A stretch of 64,000 bases of DNA, from contig JBMNHZ010000009.1 in assembly GCA_050950645.1 (NCBI GenBank), positions 403,474 to 467,473 on the forward strand, in the 5' to 3' direction. The notes under the pieces are model-generated. The model was not told the DNA's origin and made no database searches. It saw nothing but the letters and a program-made list of their open reading frames with translations. The position numbers were made by a program, and so were the translations under genes. This DNA is from BRH-c25 sp012519325 (GTDB lineage Bacteria > Bacillota > Clostridia > Lutisporales > Lutisporaceae). Shown here piece by piece: positions 1 to 9,416 of this stretch (positions are counted from its first letter, which is position 1; every line of letters starts with the position of its first letter).

Positions 1-1
1 C

Positions 2-964
2 CCGGGACCTACTCCCGGGAAGCTTGTACCCCAGGTGAAAGAGACAGCAAAGATTCTGTACAAGATATACCTGTTTTTTACTTTGTTGGAAATTATCATA
101 CTGAAATTAGCGGGGCTGCCTCTTTATGATGCATTTATCCATACCTTCGGCACTGTGGGTACAGGCGGAGCATCCAATATGAATGCCAGTGTCGGTGCTT
201 ACAATAATATAAATGTAGAGGTTATTATCACAATTTTCACATTTATGTGCGGAACAAATTTTACTTTATACTATCAGATTTTGAAGGGTGATTTTAAAGC
301 CCCCTTTAAAGATGATGAGTTCCGTTTTTATTCCGTTGTAATAATAACATCAATTATTTTAATTACTTTCAATCTCTATGGCGATATATTCAGCTCCTTG
401 TGGGAATCGCTGCGTCATTCGTCCTTTCAGGTAGTTTCGGTTATGACTACAACGGGATTTGCTACAACAGATTATAATAATTGGGGAATGTTCAGCAAAA
501 CAATTCTGCTTATATTAATGTTTATTGGAGGCTGTTCAGGTTCCACCGGCGGAGCATTAAAAAGCATCAGGGTTTTGCTGCTCCTGAGGGTAATGAAAAG
601 GGAGCTGCTGCAGGTTATACATCCAAGAGCGGTTTATTCGGTAAGACTTGGGAATAAGACTGTTGATGAAAAAACAATATCCGAGATATTAGGTTTCTTT
701 TTTATGTATATATTGATTTTCATGGTAGCCGTTTTAATCATTTCACTTGACAATTTGGATTGGGCAACAACAATTACGGCAGCGGTTGCAAGCCTTGGGA
801 ATATAGGGCCGGGCTTCGGCATTGTAGGCCCAATGGGAAATTATTCGATTTTTTCTGATTTAAGCAAGCTGGTTTTGTCGTTATGTATGATAATTGGAAG
901 ACTTGAGATTTACCCGATCCTGCTGCTCGGAATTCCTTCCTTCTGGAAGAAAACTAATTTATAG
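2..964 (+). CDS. TrkH-family potassium transporter, C-terminal part (cut by window start)
   Basis: This is the membrane pore subunit of a Trk/Ktr-type K+ uptake system. The reading frame is open from base 2, so the N-terminus lies outside the window. Three of the four selectivity-filter segments of the family are visible: GTVGTGG near the start, TTTGF in the middle and GNIGPGFG near the end. The hydrophobic GGCSGSTGG segment before a basic stretch is also typical. It ends 52 bases before a second, very similar gene, so the two form a tandem pair. No TrkA/KtrA regulatory subunit is seen here, although one could lie upstream. Confidence 0.9.
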   Translation, partial: PGPTPGKLVPQVKETAKILYKIYLFFTLLEIIILKLAGLPLYDAFIHTFGTVGTGGASNMNASVGAYNNINVEVIITIFTFMCGTNFTLYYQILKGDFKAPFKDDEFRFYSVVIITSIILITFNLYGDIFSSLWESLRHSSFQVVSVMTTTGFATTDYNNWGMFSKTILLILMFIGGCSGSTGGALKSIRVLLLLRVMKRELLQVIHPRAVYSVRLGNKTVDEKTISEILGFFFMYILIFMVAVLIISLDNLDWATTITAAVASLGNIGPGFGIVGPMGNYSIFSDLSKLVLSLCMIIGRLEIYPILLLGIPSFWKKTNL

Positions 965-1016
965 AGTAAGCAAGGCCTCAATAGCAGTCCGGCAGCATTT
1001 GCGGGAGGAATTAGTA

Positions 1017-2468
1017 GTGAACATTAGAATAGTATTTAGGGTCCTGGGCATGGTTTTGATATGCGAAGCGCTGTTCATGCTGCCATCCCTGGCGGTATCG
1101 ATATACTATAAGGGAGATGATATTGCTGCATTTGCCTTAAGTATACTCATCACTGCGGCGGTTGGCATCCTGCTGACCTATATCAGAGCAGACAAGGATG
1201 ATATGTATGCCCGCGATAGTTTTGCCATTGTTGCATTAGGATGGATTCTGCTGTCATTTTTCGGTTCGCTTCCTTTTGTTATCAGCGGTGCTATTCCGGC
1301 TTTTATTGATGCTTTTTTTGAAGCGAGCTCAGGATTTACGACTACCGGTGCAAGTATTCTTAAAGAAATAGAAGGGCTACCAAGGGGAATACTTTTTTGG
1401 AGAAGCTTTACCCATTGGGTCGGCGGTATGGGTGTTATAGTACTTACCTTAGCTATCCTGCCTTCCATAGGTGCCGGCGGATTGCAAATGATGAAAGCGG
1501 AAAGCCCCGGGCCGGCTCCAGGGAAGATAGTACCCAAGGTGGCTGAAACGGCTAAAATTTTGTATGGCATATATATAATGATAACTGCAATGGAAATCCT
1601 TCTGTTGAAAACAGCGGGATTGCCCTTTTTTGATTCAGCCGTACATACCTTTGGAACGGTTGGAACGGGTGGATTTTCCAATATGAATACAAGCGTCGGA
1701 GAGTATAATAATGTATATGTTGAAATCATAATAACAGTTTTTACCTTCATTTGCGGTGCGAACTTCTCTATATACTACCAGATGCTGAAGGGTGATATTA
1801 AAGCTGCCTTTAAAGATGAGGAATTTCGTTTTTATTTTCGAACAGTAACAATTGCTATAGTTTTAATTACTATTAATTTGTACGGCAGTGTATTCAACTC
1901 TATATGGGAATCCCTGAGGCACTCCTCTTTTCAGGTTGTAACCATTATAAGTACAACTGGCTTTTCTTCAACAAATTTTGATGAATGGGGAATGTTCAGT
2001 AAAATTATTCTATTTATGCTAATGTTTGTCGGGGGTTGTGCAGGCTCCACCGGAGGTGGAATAAAAAATATTAGATTTTTGCTGCTGCTCAAGGTTATGA
2101 AAAGAGAACTGCTACAAATAATACATCCAAAAGCGGTTTATTCAGTCAGGCTCGGCGGCAGGGCAGTGGATGAGAGAACAATTTCCGAGGTATTAGGATT
2201 CTTCTTCATGTATATGATAGTCTTTATTGCAGCAGTTCTTATTATTTCCCTCGACAATCTTGACTGGACAACCACAATAACCTCGGTTGCTGCCACTATT
2301 GGCAACATAGGGCCTGGTTTTGGAAGTGTAGGTGCGGCAGGAAATTATTCAGGCTTATCAAATCTAAGCAAGATAGTATTATCTATGTGTATGATAATTG
2401 GAAGACTTGAGATTTACCCGATCCTGCTGCTTGGAATCCCTTCCTTCTGGAAGAAAACAAATATATAA
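1017..2468 (+). CDS. TrkH-family potassium transporter
   Basis: This is a full-length K+ channel-like subunit of about 483 residues. I chose the GTG at 1017 because GGGAGGA lies about 7 bases upstream (1003-1009) and the N-terminus then begins right before the first membrane helix; an ATG at 894 would overlap the previous gene. All four filter loops are present in order: TTTGAS, GTGGFSN, STTGFSS and GNIGPGFG. The C-terminal 60 residues are almost identical to those of the preceding gene, which points to a tandem duplication with gene conversion. It ends in a strong terminator. Confidence 0.92.
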   Translation: MNIRIVFRVLGMVLICEALFMLPSLAVSIYYKGDDIAAFALSILITAAVGILLTYIRADKDDMYARDSFAIVALGWILLSFFGSLPFVISGAIPAFIDAFFEASSGFTTTGASILKEIEGLPRGILFWRSFTHWVGGMGVIVLTLAILPSIGAGGLQMMKAESPGPAPGKIVPKVAETAKILYGIYIMITAMEILLLKTAGLPFFDSAVHTFGTVGTGGFSNMNTSVGEYNNVYVEIIITVFTFICGANFSIYYQMLKGDIKAAFKDEEFRFYFRTVTIAIVLITINLYGSVFNSIWESLRHSSFQVVTIISTTGFSSTNFDEWGMFSKIILFMLMFVGGCAGSTGGGIKNIRFLLLLKVMKRELLQIIHPKAVYSVRLGGRAVDERTISEVLGFFFMYMIVFIAAVLIISLDNLDWTTTITSVAATIGNIGPGFGSVGAAGNYSGLSNLSKIVLSMCMIIGRLEIYPILLLGIPSFWKKTNI

Positions 2469-2471
2469 AAA

Positions 2472-2496
2472 CGAAGGCAAAGAGCCTTCGTTTTTT
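2472..2496 (+). terminator. Intrinsic terminator after trkH pair
   Basis: CGAAGGC and GCCTTCG form a 7-bp stem with a 5-base loop, followed by six T residues. The A-run before the stem also makes it usable on the minus strand, so it may serve sleB too, whose stop codon is at 2501. Confidence 0.85.
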
Positions 2497-2500
2497 ATAT

Positions 2501-3193
2501 TTATCTGTAAAACACATGACTACCAATTCTTTTAACATATGTCTTGTTATTTACAATCCATGTACCTTCTGACTTGGCCGGATTGAAGAAATAGGTTGCA
2601 TTTCCGACATAGTTTGTACCGCTAAATGCGGCTTTTGCCGCTTTAATGCTATCCCCATTAGGATTATTGTAGATAGTGCCGTCTGCAACCGGAGTGAACT
2701 GAGGGATATTCTTATAGTACTCAAATATTACGCCTTTAACCGTATTAGGAAATGAGCTTGATTTTACCCTGTTCAAAATGACATTACCTACGGCAACCTT
2801 ACCTGTATAGGGTTCGGCTTCTGCTTCGGCATTGATTATTCTTGAAAGCCAATATAAATCATCAGATGCATAGCTTGTCCCTCTTGAAGCCGCAGCAGAC
2901 GCTGCAAAAAGTCTGCCTTGAGTTTCTCTGCCTGCAATACCGTCGATTCTTAACTTATATGCCTGCTGGAACCTTATTACAGCATTTTCTGTCTTCTTGC
3001 CATAAATGCCGTCGACCGGTCCTGGTGAAAACCCTTTGTTTGTTAATGCTTGCTGCAATTTTACTACAGCTGTGCCTCTGCTTCTGAATTTCAACAAACC
3101 GTAATAAGTATCCGCAAAGACACCTATAGTTTGTCCAATCAAAAGCAAAATAACAATAGTAAAGCAAATAATACCTTTAAGATTCTTTTTCAT
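2501..3193 (-). CDS. sleB: Spore cortex-lytic enzyme SleB-like
   Basis: This is a secreted cell-wall hydrolase that degrades spore-cortex peptidoglycan during germination. From the N-terminus there is a basic-hydrophobic signal segment (about residues 1-28), a peptidoglycan-binding repeat (LQQALTNKGF to FQQAYKL, about 40-90), and a C-terminal SleB/CwlJ-type hydrolase domain with NAEAEAEPYTGKVAVGNV and the late FFNPAKS motif. The inner ATG at 3193 is preferred over the one at 3199 because GGAG then sits about 9 bases upstream. A c-di-AMP riboswitch lies in its leader. Length, about 231 residues, is normal for the family. The gene implies that the organism sporulates. Confidence 0.92.
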   Translation of the reverse strand: MKKNLKGIICFTIVILLLIGQTIGVFADTYYGLLKFRSRGTAVVKLQQALTNKGFSPGPVDGIYGKKTENAVIRFQQAYKLRIDGIAGRETQGRLFAASAAASRGTSYASDDLYWLSRIINAEAEAEPYTGKVAVGNVILNRVKSSSFPNTVKGVIFEYYKNIPQFTPVADGTIYNNPNGDSIKAAKAAFSGTNYVGNATYFFNPAKSEGTWIVNNKTYVKRIGSHVFYR

Positions 3194-3249
3194 ACACATA
3201 CACTCCTTCCATAATTAAGTCCCCTGTAACACCTAAAGGCTGTTACAAG

Positions 3250-3366
3250 GTACTAGCTTCCGAAGTTAGCTGACGGGTTTGGGACAGAAGGTTCCCTACC
3301 ATGGTTGTCCATGGATTAACCCCAGGATTGGTTCCTCCGTACCCGGCAAAACCGGGATTCAGCAAA
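3250..3366 (-). promoter_or_regulatory. c-di-AMP (ydaO/yuaA) riboswitch in the sleB leader
   Basis: On the minus strand the leader has the class hallmarks in order: a GGAACCAA stretch, GGGGTTAATCC, AGGGAACCTT, and the highly conserved CCCGTCAGCTAACTTCGG block. Known members often control cell-wall hydrolases and K+ transporters, which fits sleB downstream. A TGTAACA/TGTTACA hairpin (about 3228-3248) between aptamer and gene may be the expression platform, but it has no clear U-tract. Confidence 0.9.
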
Positions 3367-3621
3367 TGTCTGTGTTTACATAATGCATATTATATAGCAT
3401 ATAAAATTACTTGTCAAATGAACGAAAAAATTGGAAATTGTCTGACATGAAACATATAGCATGTATAATAAATTGCTGTATAAATATGGAGGGAATAACA
3501 ATATTATGTAGAAATAATTGAAGATAAATCAGAAACCTATGAATAGTATATGGCTGATAGGAGGGAAAACGTAGAATGGGTGATGATACCATAATGACAG
3601 AAAAGACAGGTATAGGGAAAG

Positions 3622-3868
3622 AGTCAAAAGCTTTTTAAAATATGCTCCCTGATTTTTAAGGCATCTTTAAGGGATCATATGGTGAAACCATATTCCCTGA
3701 CGCCTTCAATTCCAAAGTAAGCTGGTTCAGCTCCGCAGCCAAGCACAAGGTAATCATAGCCGTATGTTTACTTGCTTGATTTAAGAGTTTTTGCTTCGTA
3801 ATCTACGCTTTCTATTTTGCCTCTTACAAAATTGACTTTTGTAGCATTAAATACCTTTCTCTTTAATT
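3622..3868 (-). pseudogene. Remnant of a type II NADH dehydrogenase
   Basis: Translating the minus strand gives a run typical of NDH-2 flavoproteins: VNFVRGKIESVDYEAKTL, then YDYLVLGCGAEPAYFGIEGV, then REYGFT and SLKDALKIREHIL. Two in-frame stops interrupt it (a TAA before TYGYDYLV and a TGA after YGFTI) and both gene ends are missing. Only the middle of the FAD/NAD-binding region survives. I see no start codon or ribosome binding site, so this is a decayed fragment. Confidence 0.75.
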
Positions 3869-4429
3869 ACGGCAAAATTAATACCCCCTTGTATATAATT
3901 AACGCCAAAATAATAGGAATGCATTATATGATATACATTAAAGAAACATGATAGTTTTTATCACTGCTTTGTAAAAAAATTATCTCTATTAATGGTACAT
4001 TTAACTTGCCACTTAATTTTTCAATAATTAACCATGAATTATGAATTTAAATCGAATTTACCCTTCAAAAATTATATAATTAAAGCAAGGTAATTACGAA
4101 GCAATTTTCAGATACGAGATACGAGATGCGAGATTAGGGCAGGACTCTGGGGTTATGAAGGGCGGGTAACACGGGAGGCACGACTGTTTTACGGAATCGC
4201 TGCGCGATTACACGGCAGCATTTATATAGTATATCAAAACTCCCGTGTTTTTCTATACTTACATCATTATCAATAATCATTTATGCAGCGGAATATTTAT
4301 CCCGCCGTGGATTCAGCGGATTCCCGTGTTTTTCGTGTTATGCGTTACCTCGCTCGTAAGGATTAATATTTGTCCTCAGGGTAATATTAATAAATGGAAA
4401 TATCTGAAGTGCAGAAAGGAGGAAGGAAA
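3869..4429. other. Intergenic stretch without a recognisable gene
   Basis: AT-rich up to about 4090. A short microsatellite-like run of GATACGAGATACGAGATGCGAG (two exact and one variant 8-mer units) lies at about 4110-4133. An AATCGCTGCGCGATT palindrome is at about 4194, and the sequence CCCGTGTTTTTC occurs twice (about 4242 and 4323). The run ends in AAAGGAGGAAGG, the ribosome binding site of the next gene. I see no coding region I can support. Confidence 0.5.
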
Positions 4430-5791
4430 ATGGGCAAAATATTAGGAACATTCATATTCCCTCATCCTCCTATTATGGTGGAGGAAGTGGGAAAAAGCGA
4501 AACCAAAAAGGTTTCAAGCTCAATTGACGGTGCTTTGGAGGCTTCAGAACGCATAGCTGCAATAAAACCGGATGTTATTGTAATCATAACGCCCCACGGT
4601 ACTATGCTCAGGGATGCAATGGCTATTGTAGCCGATGAAAGACTGAAGGGGAGTTTTGACAGGTTCGGAGCTCCGGAGACGATGTTGAGCTTTGACAATG
4701 ACCTGGAGTTGGTGGACAAAATAATTGAGCAGGCTGACAAAAGGCAGGTATACTGCATTCCCATGCATGAGGATGTAAAAAGAACCTATAGGGCTGATCC
4801 TGGGATTGATCATGGCGCCTTGGTTCCTCTTTACTTTGTGACTAAGAAATACAAGAGGTTCAAATTGCTGCATATTACATACAGCCTGCTTTCAAGGAAA
4901 CAGCATTACAAGCTTGGCACAGCCATAAGGGATGCAGTAGCAGAGCTTGACAGAAGGGCAGTCATAATTGCAAGCGGGGATCTTTCGCACAGGCTTACAA
5001 AAAATGCTCCCGCAGGTTTTGACCCCAGCGGATCAGAATATGATAAAAAGTATATGGAGATCATTAAAAAGGGTGATGTGGAGGGAATGCTTTCCATGCC
5101 TGACAAGCTTATTGAGTCTGCAGGGGAGTGTGCTTATAATTCTACTGTAGTGCTTATGGGATGCCTGGACGGATGCAGCATAAAAGGAGAAATCATATCC
5201 TACGAAGGCCCCTTTGGTGTAGGCTATTGTATAGCGGAGCTCCACGCAGGGGAGTGTACCGGCAGGAAGGCCGAAAAAAGCAGTGATCCGTATGTGCAGC
5301 TGGCTGCAGATACTTTGGAGGCTTATGTCAGAACAGGACGCAAAATAGGTGTGCCGGAAGGCCTGCCTGATGAAATGTATACCCGCAGAGCAGGGGTATT
5401 TGTTTCATTGAAGAAATATGGCGAGCTTAGAGGCTGTATCGGGACCATCGGGCCTACCACAAAAAATATCGCTGAAGAAATCATTCAAAATGCAATCAGT
5501 GCCGGAACCAGGGATCCAAGGTTCTTGCCGGTAGAGGAAAGGGAGCTTCCTGATCTGGTCTATTCGGTTGATGTACTTGGAGAACCCGAACCTATTAAAT
5601 CAAAAGCAGAGCTTGATGTAAAAAAATATGGAGTCATTGTGAGAAGCGGGTATAGATCGGGCTTACTGCTTCCTAATTTAGATGGAGTGGACTCCGTTGA
5701 TTATCAAGTGGATATTGCACTGCGAAAAGCAGGCATTGGAAATAACGAACCTTACAAAATGGAGCGTTTTGAAGTGGTAAGGCATTATTAA
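4430..5791 (+). CDS. AmmeMemoRadiSam system protein: MEMO-like domain fused to AMMECR1 domain
   Basis: Two domains lie in one chain of about 453 residues. The N-terminal half (about 1-270) is a MEMO/LigB-like dioxygenase fold with FPHPPIMV, ITPHGTMLRD, DHGALVPLYF and SGDLSHRL, the His-rich metal-site pattern of class III extradiol enzymes. The C-terminal half (about 280-450) is an AMMECR1 domain with GVFVSLKK, LRGCIGTIGP and RDPRF. The ATG at 4430 was chosen because GGAGGAAGG lies directly upstream. The radical SAM partner starts 19 bases after the stop, so they are almost certainly cotranscribed. The system is widely conserved but its substrate is unknown. Confidence 0.92.
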   Translation: MGKILGTFIFPHPPIMVEEVGKSETKKVSSSIDGALEASERIAAIKPDVIVIITPHGTMLRDAMAIVADERLKGSFDRFGAPETMLSFDNDLELVDKIIEQADKRQVYCIPMHEDVKRTYRADPGIDHGALVPLYFVTKKYKRFKLLHITYSLLSRKQHYKLGTAIRDAVAELDRRAVIIASGDLSHRLTKNAPAGFDPSGSEYDKKYMEIIKKGDVEGMLSMPDKLIESAGECAYNSTVVLMGCLDGCSIKGEIISYEGPFGVGYCIAELHAGECTGRKAEKSSDPYVQLAADTLEAYVRTGRKIGVPEGLPDEMYTRRAGVFVSLKKYGELRGCIGTIGPTTKNIAEEIIQNAISAGTRDPRFLPVEERELPDLVYSVDVLGEPEPIKSKAELDVKKYGVIVRSGYRSGLLLPNLDGVDSVDYQVDIALRKAGIGNNEPYKMERFEVVRHY

Positions 5792-5810
5792 GCATACGGA
5801 GTGATTCATT

Positions 5811-6821
5811 ATGGAGCAATTGAAAGAAGCAATGCATTATGAGAAGCGCGAGGGAGACAGTGTCCTATGCAGGTTGTGCCCACACGGATGTACCATTGCA
5901 CCGGGCAAATACGGAATCTGCAGGGTAAGGAGCAACATTGACGGAACACTTTATACTCATAACTATGGAAAAATCTCTTCCATCGCAATGGATCCCATGG
6001 AGAAGAAGCCTCTTTATCATTTCTTTCCAGGGAAATATGTTCTTTCAATAGGAACGGTCGGCTGCAACTTCAGGTGCAGCTTCTGCCAGAACTATCAGAT
6101 TGCGCAGCGGGGAGTAACTGAAAAGGACAGAAGAGATGGCCTGTACGAAGTATCAGGGGCCTATCTGCTGAGCTTGTGCAGGCAGGAGGAGGACTGTATC
6201 GGTCTGGCATATACCTATAATGAGCCGAGCATATGGTTTGAGTTTGTTTTGGATACGGCAAGACATATAAGGTTTGAAGGGTATAAAAACGTGATGGTTA
6301 CCAATGGTTATATAAATACTGAGGCACTTTCTGAACTGCTGCCTTATATTGATGCTGTGAATATTGACGTCAAAGGGTTTAGGGAGGAATACTACCGTGA
6401 TGTTTGCGGGGGCAGCCTTGAGCATGTGAAGAGGACGGTAGAGGCAGCAGCTTCAGAATGCCATGTGGAAATCACCACTCTTATTATCCCGGGCATAAAT
6501 GATAGTGAAGAGGAGATGCAGGAGTTGTCAAAATGGCTGTCGTCCATTAGTCCCTCAATTCCTCTCCATTTATCCCGGTACTTTCCAAGGTACAGAATGA
6601 AGGAGGCGCCAACCCCTGCACAGACTTTGGCTGCCCTGAAAAAAGTAGCCGGCAGTAATTTGGAGTATGTATACATAGGCAATATGCATAGCGAGGCTTC
6701 AAATACCTATTGTCCACAGTGCGGAGCTCTCCTTGTCAGAAGAACAGGAGGTATATTTATAGAGCATCTTGATGACGGAATATGCTCTAAGTGTGGCAAA
6801 ATCATAAAAATCTTGTTATAA
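5811..6821 (+). CDS. AmmeMemoRadiSam system radical SAM enzyme
   Basis: The protein has about 336 residues. An N-terminal CRLCPHGC cysteine cluster is followed by the radical SAM motif CNFRCSFCQN (CxxxCxxC) at about residue 84, which binds the 4Fe-4S cluster that cleaves S-adenosylmethionine. Further family marks are YTYNEPSIWFEF and VTNGYINTEAL. A C-terminal zinc-ribbon-like pair (CPQCG and CSKCG) closes the protein. It is related to pyruvate formate-lyase activating enzymes, but the pairing with the upstream AMMECR1/MEMO fusion marks it as that system's partner. Its target is unknown. Confidence 0.92.
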   Translation: MEQLKEAMHYEKREGDSVLCRLCPHGCTIAPGKYGICRVRSNIDGTLYTHNYGKISSIAMDPMEKKPLYHFFPGKYVLSIGTVGCNFRCSFCQNYQIAQRGVTEKDRRDGLYEVSGAYLLSLCRQEEDCIGLAYTYNEPSIWFEFVLDTARHIRFEGYKNVMVTNGYINTEALSELLPYIDAVNIDVKGFREEYYRDVCGGSLEHVKRTVEAAASECHVEITTLIIPGINDSEEEMQELSKWLSSISPSIPLHLSRYFPRYRMKEAPTPAQTLAALKKVAGSNLEYVYIGNMHSEASNTYCPQCGALLVRRTGGIFIEHLDDGICSKCGKIIKILL

Positions 6822-6903
6822 CAGGTGTACAGTACAAATATATCTGATATAATTGTTTTGGTACTTACAGATGTATGTTGCAGAAAGTGCGGGAGGCGAT
6901 GAA

Positions 6904-7722
6904 ATGAATTTTTTCGTGCAGATGAGAGAAAGCGTAATCGATTTCAAGTTTTACAGAAGCATTAAGGATAATAGATTTAGCAAGAGCTTTGTATATCTCT
7001 TGCTGCTTTTTCTAATTATTTATTTTATAAATGGTACCAGGATTTTCGTAGGAACCCGGGTATTAATATATGACATGGCTGTACATCTGAATGAAAATGT
7101 TCCGGAATTCAGGCTGGAGAATGGTGAATTCACATTTGAGGGAGATATGCCCTACTATTTCAGCAGCACCACCAATGAGTTCTTCGCCGTTGACACTACA
7201 GGACAAGTGACAGAAAGCGCATTAAAAGATGTTGAAACTGGAATTCTGATTACCAGGGACAAAGTATTCGTGAAAAGAAGCAAGCTAGAGACCAGAGAGT
7301 TCAGCCTGGCTGAACTGGAAGGCTTTAAATTTACAAAGTCTGATGTGTTGGAGTCTATACCAAAACTCAGCTGGATTGTTTTAATTTTTATTGTTTTTGG
7401 TTTTATTTTTGCGTTGGGGTGGAAGCTTCTCAATGCGGTCATACTGTCATTATTGGGAATTGCGGTTAATGCTGTGCTGAAGGGCGGGTTGAAATTCAAT
7501 AATCTGCTGAATATCAGCATATATGTGTTGACACTCCCAATGCTTGTTCAGTTAGCTGTGAATCTTTACGGATATCCTATTCCCGGATTCGGGTACATAT
7601 ACTGGGCTATTTCAATACTCTATCTGGACTTGGCGATTAAAAGCTGTAAAGACCAGGAAAAGGGATCTGATGCAAGAAATAAACTGGAGGATATGACAGG
7701 TGAAAATAGGAGTAATTTCTGA
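6904..7722 (+). CDS. DUF1189-family membrane protein
   Basis: An integral membrane protein of about 272 residues. One helix lies near the N-terminus (FVYLLLLFLIIYFI, about 28-42), then an extracytoplasmic region of about 130 residues containing PEFRLENGEFTFEGDMPY, then a cluster of four or so helices. This layout and the family's ENGEFTFEGD-like segment match DUF1189. The ATG at 6904 is preceded by GGGAGG at 6891-6896. It overlaps the next gene by 23 bases. Function is unknown. Confidence 0.8.
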   Translation: MNFFVQMRESVIDFKFYRSIKDNRFSKSFVYLLLLFLIIYFINGTRIFVGTRVLIYDMAVHLNENVPEFRLENGEFTFEGDMPYYFSSTTNEFFAVDTTGQVTESALKDVETGILITRDKVFVKRSKLETREFSLAELEGFKFTKSDVLESIPKLSWIVLIFIVFGFIFALGWKLLNAVILSLLGIAVNAVLKGGLKFNNLLNISIYVLTLPMLVQLAVNLYGYPIPGFGYIYWAISILYLDLAIKSCKDQEKGSDARNKLEDMTGENRSNF

Positions 7723-8200
7723 TACTCATATCAGAAGCAGCGCGAAGCTTCTTCCGAAAATAATATACAGTGTATTCGACGGTGTAGATATGATACTTCA
7801 CGCAGGGGATATACTTATTGATGAGGTTATTATTGAACTGGAGACTATTGCTCCCGTATATGCGGTGGCAGGAAACAATGACAGCTATGATATGCTATAT
7901 AAGTACGGTACAAAAAGAATAATCGGGGTTAACGGAAAAAGAATAGGGCTGACTCATGGAACAAGCAGAGTAAACGCATATTCAGGCGCTTATTCAATGT
8001 TTGCAAAGAGTAATGTGGATTGTGTTGTATATGGCCATAGTCACAAGCCGCATAATGAACTGGTTGACGGAGTGTTGTTCTTTAATCCTGGCTCTCCTAC
8101 CTTTAAAAGGTTTGAACCCAGGTATTCTTTGGGACTCCTGTATGTGGAAAAGGATATTAGAGGAGAAATAATATATTTTGACAAGGAGAATGAAATATGA
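7700..8200 (+). CDS. YfcE/MJ0936-type metallophosphoesterase
   Basis: A small calcineurin-like phosphoesterase of 166 residues. Metal-ligand motifs appear in order: ISDTHIR (DxH) at the N-terminus, HAGDILI (GD), AGNNDSYD (GNxD), LTHGTSR and YGHSHKP (GHTH-like). Such enzymes hydrolyse phosphodiesters in the cytoplasm; the physiological substrate cannot be told from sequence. The start is a GTG within the end of the DUF1189 gene, and the stop overlaps the ATG of the broken thioesterase gene (ATGA). Confidence 0.88.
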   Translation: MKIGVISDTHIRSSAKLLPKIIYSVFDGVDMILHAGDILIDEVIIELETIAPVYAVAGNNDSYDMLYKYGTKRIIGVNGKRIGLTHGTSRVNAYSGAYSMFAKSNVDCVVYGHSHKPHNELVDGVLFFNPGSPTFKRFEPRYSLGLLYVEKDIRGEIIYFDKENEI

Positions 8201-8616
8201 AGCACTACGTGTCTACACATCTTATTAAATCTGAAGATTTGAATCATCATGGAACTTTATTCGCCGGCAGAATGGCTGAATGATTTGTGTAAGGATCTTT
8301 CGTGGCTGCTGCCAGCTTATACGGGAATCCTGAAAATATAGTTTGCATCAAGGTACACGGTATGAAATTTGCTAAACCAGTTACCAAGGGAGATATAATA
8401 ACCCTTTCAGCAAGAGTTGTATATGCCGGGAAGACAAGCCTTACTGTATATGGCAAGGTAAGCAAGTATGATGATGACGAAATATTGGTAGACGGTTTTG
8501 TTACTTTTGTATGTGTAGATCAAGAGGGCAGAAAAATTCCTCATAATATTGTATTGCCGGAACCGGAGAACGACGAACAGAGAATACTGCGAGAGACAGC
8601 AAAAGCATTGAGATAA
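8197..8616 (+). pseudogene. Acyl-CoA thioesterase (hotdog fold) with two in-frame stops
   Basis: The frame from the ATG at 8197 reads a normal YciA/BFIT-type thioesterase start (LIKSEDLNHHGTLFAGRM), then has TGA at about 8281 and TAA at 8290, then goes on in the same frame without any shift: AAASLYGNPENIVCIKVHG and FAKPVTKGDIITLSARVVY. The TGA sits where the family usually has tryptophan after GRMxE. Because the rest is intact, inactivation looks recent, or the stops are sequencing errors or are bypassed. The ATG overlaps the upstream stop codon, so it belonged to that operon. A restart at the GTG at 8302 would lack the catalytic HHGT-region. Confidence 0.8.
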
Positions 8617-8785
8617 GGAGAGTACAGCATAACCTATGTATATCATTCAGGTGTATTTTGAGAGGTTAGCCTTTTTAAATTTGTGTATTTTTTAACAATG
8701 ATGTACAATATGAATTGTAACAGAAGCAATGACATGGTATGAACACTATGATAAAAACGATGTCATATAGCAATGAGAGGTAGAT

Positions 8786-9400
8786 ATGGCATATATGGAA
8801 ACGGCGATAATACTTGCAGGAGGCAAGAGCAGCAGGATGGGATTCGACAAGCAGTTTCTCAAGCTTCAAGACAGGTATGTAATTGAGATGATAGCAGAAA
8901 AGCTGAAAGAAATTTTCAGCGAGATTATTATTGTTACCGGCAAGCCGGAAGAATATGTGAAATACGGATTTAAGCCGGTAGAGGATGAAGTTAAAAACTT
9001 CGGGCCCCTGGCCGGAATACATGTGGGACTGAAAAACTCCGGCAGCATGTACAATTATGTTGTTGCCTGCGATATGCCTTTCATAAATGTTAAATATATA
9101 AGATATATGATGGAACTTATCAGAGAGCATGAGGGCAGCATTGACGGTGTGATAACGAAGCTGGGGAATTGGATTGAGCCCTTCAATGCCTTTTACTCAA
9201 AAAGACTGATCGGCAATATAGAAGAGAGCATGAAAATGGGTAAGAGACAGATCAATATGATGATTCAGGACGCCGATGTGTTATATATCAGCGAGGCAAA
9301 AGCAAGGGAATTCAGCCCGGACTGGGAAATGTTCACTAACATTAATACATACAGGGATTATGAAAGCCTTATGAAACGGCTGTTAAAAGTTCAAAATTAA
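8786..9400 (+). CDS. mobA: Molybdenum cofactor guanylyltransferase
   Basis: The protein joins GMP to molybdopterin to make the guanine dinucleotide cofactor used by formate dehydrogenases and related enzymes. The nucleotidyltransferase signature LAGGKSSRMGFDKQ lies at residues 10-23, and VVACDMPFIN (metal-binding CDMPF) at about 90. About 204 residues is normal. AGAGGTAG lies just upstream of the ATG at 8786; the ATG at 8795 is an alternative. It leads a group with a carbonic anhydrase, a formate/nitrite channel, a Moco riboswitch and moaA. Confidence 0.88.
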   Translation: MAYMETAIILAGGKSSRMGFDKQFLKLQDRYVIEMIAEKLKEIFSEIIIVTGKPEEYVKYGFKPVEDEVKNFGPLAGIHVGLKNSGSMYNYVVACDMPFINVKYIRYMMELIREHEGSIDGVITKLGNWIEPFNAFYSKRLIGNIEESMKMGKRQINMMIQDADVLYISEAKAREFSPDWEMFTNINTYRDYESLMKRLLKVQN

Positions 9401-9416
9401 TATTCAGGAGGTCATT

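Noticed and set aside
4245..4445. 66-codon open frame before the AMMECR1 fusion gene
   Set aside because: No family likeness or ribosome binding site; overlaps the start of a real gene.
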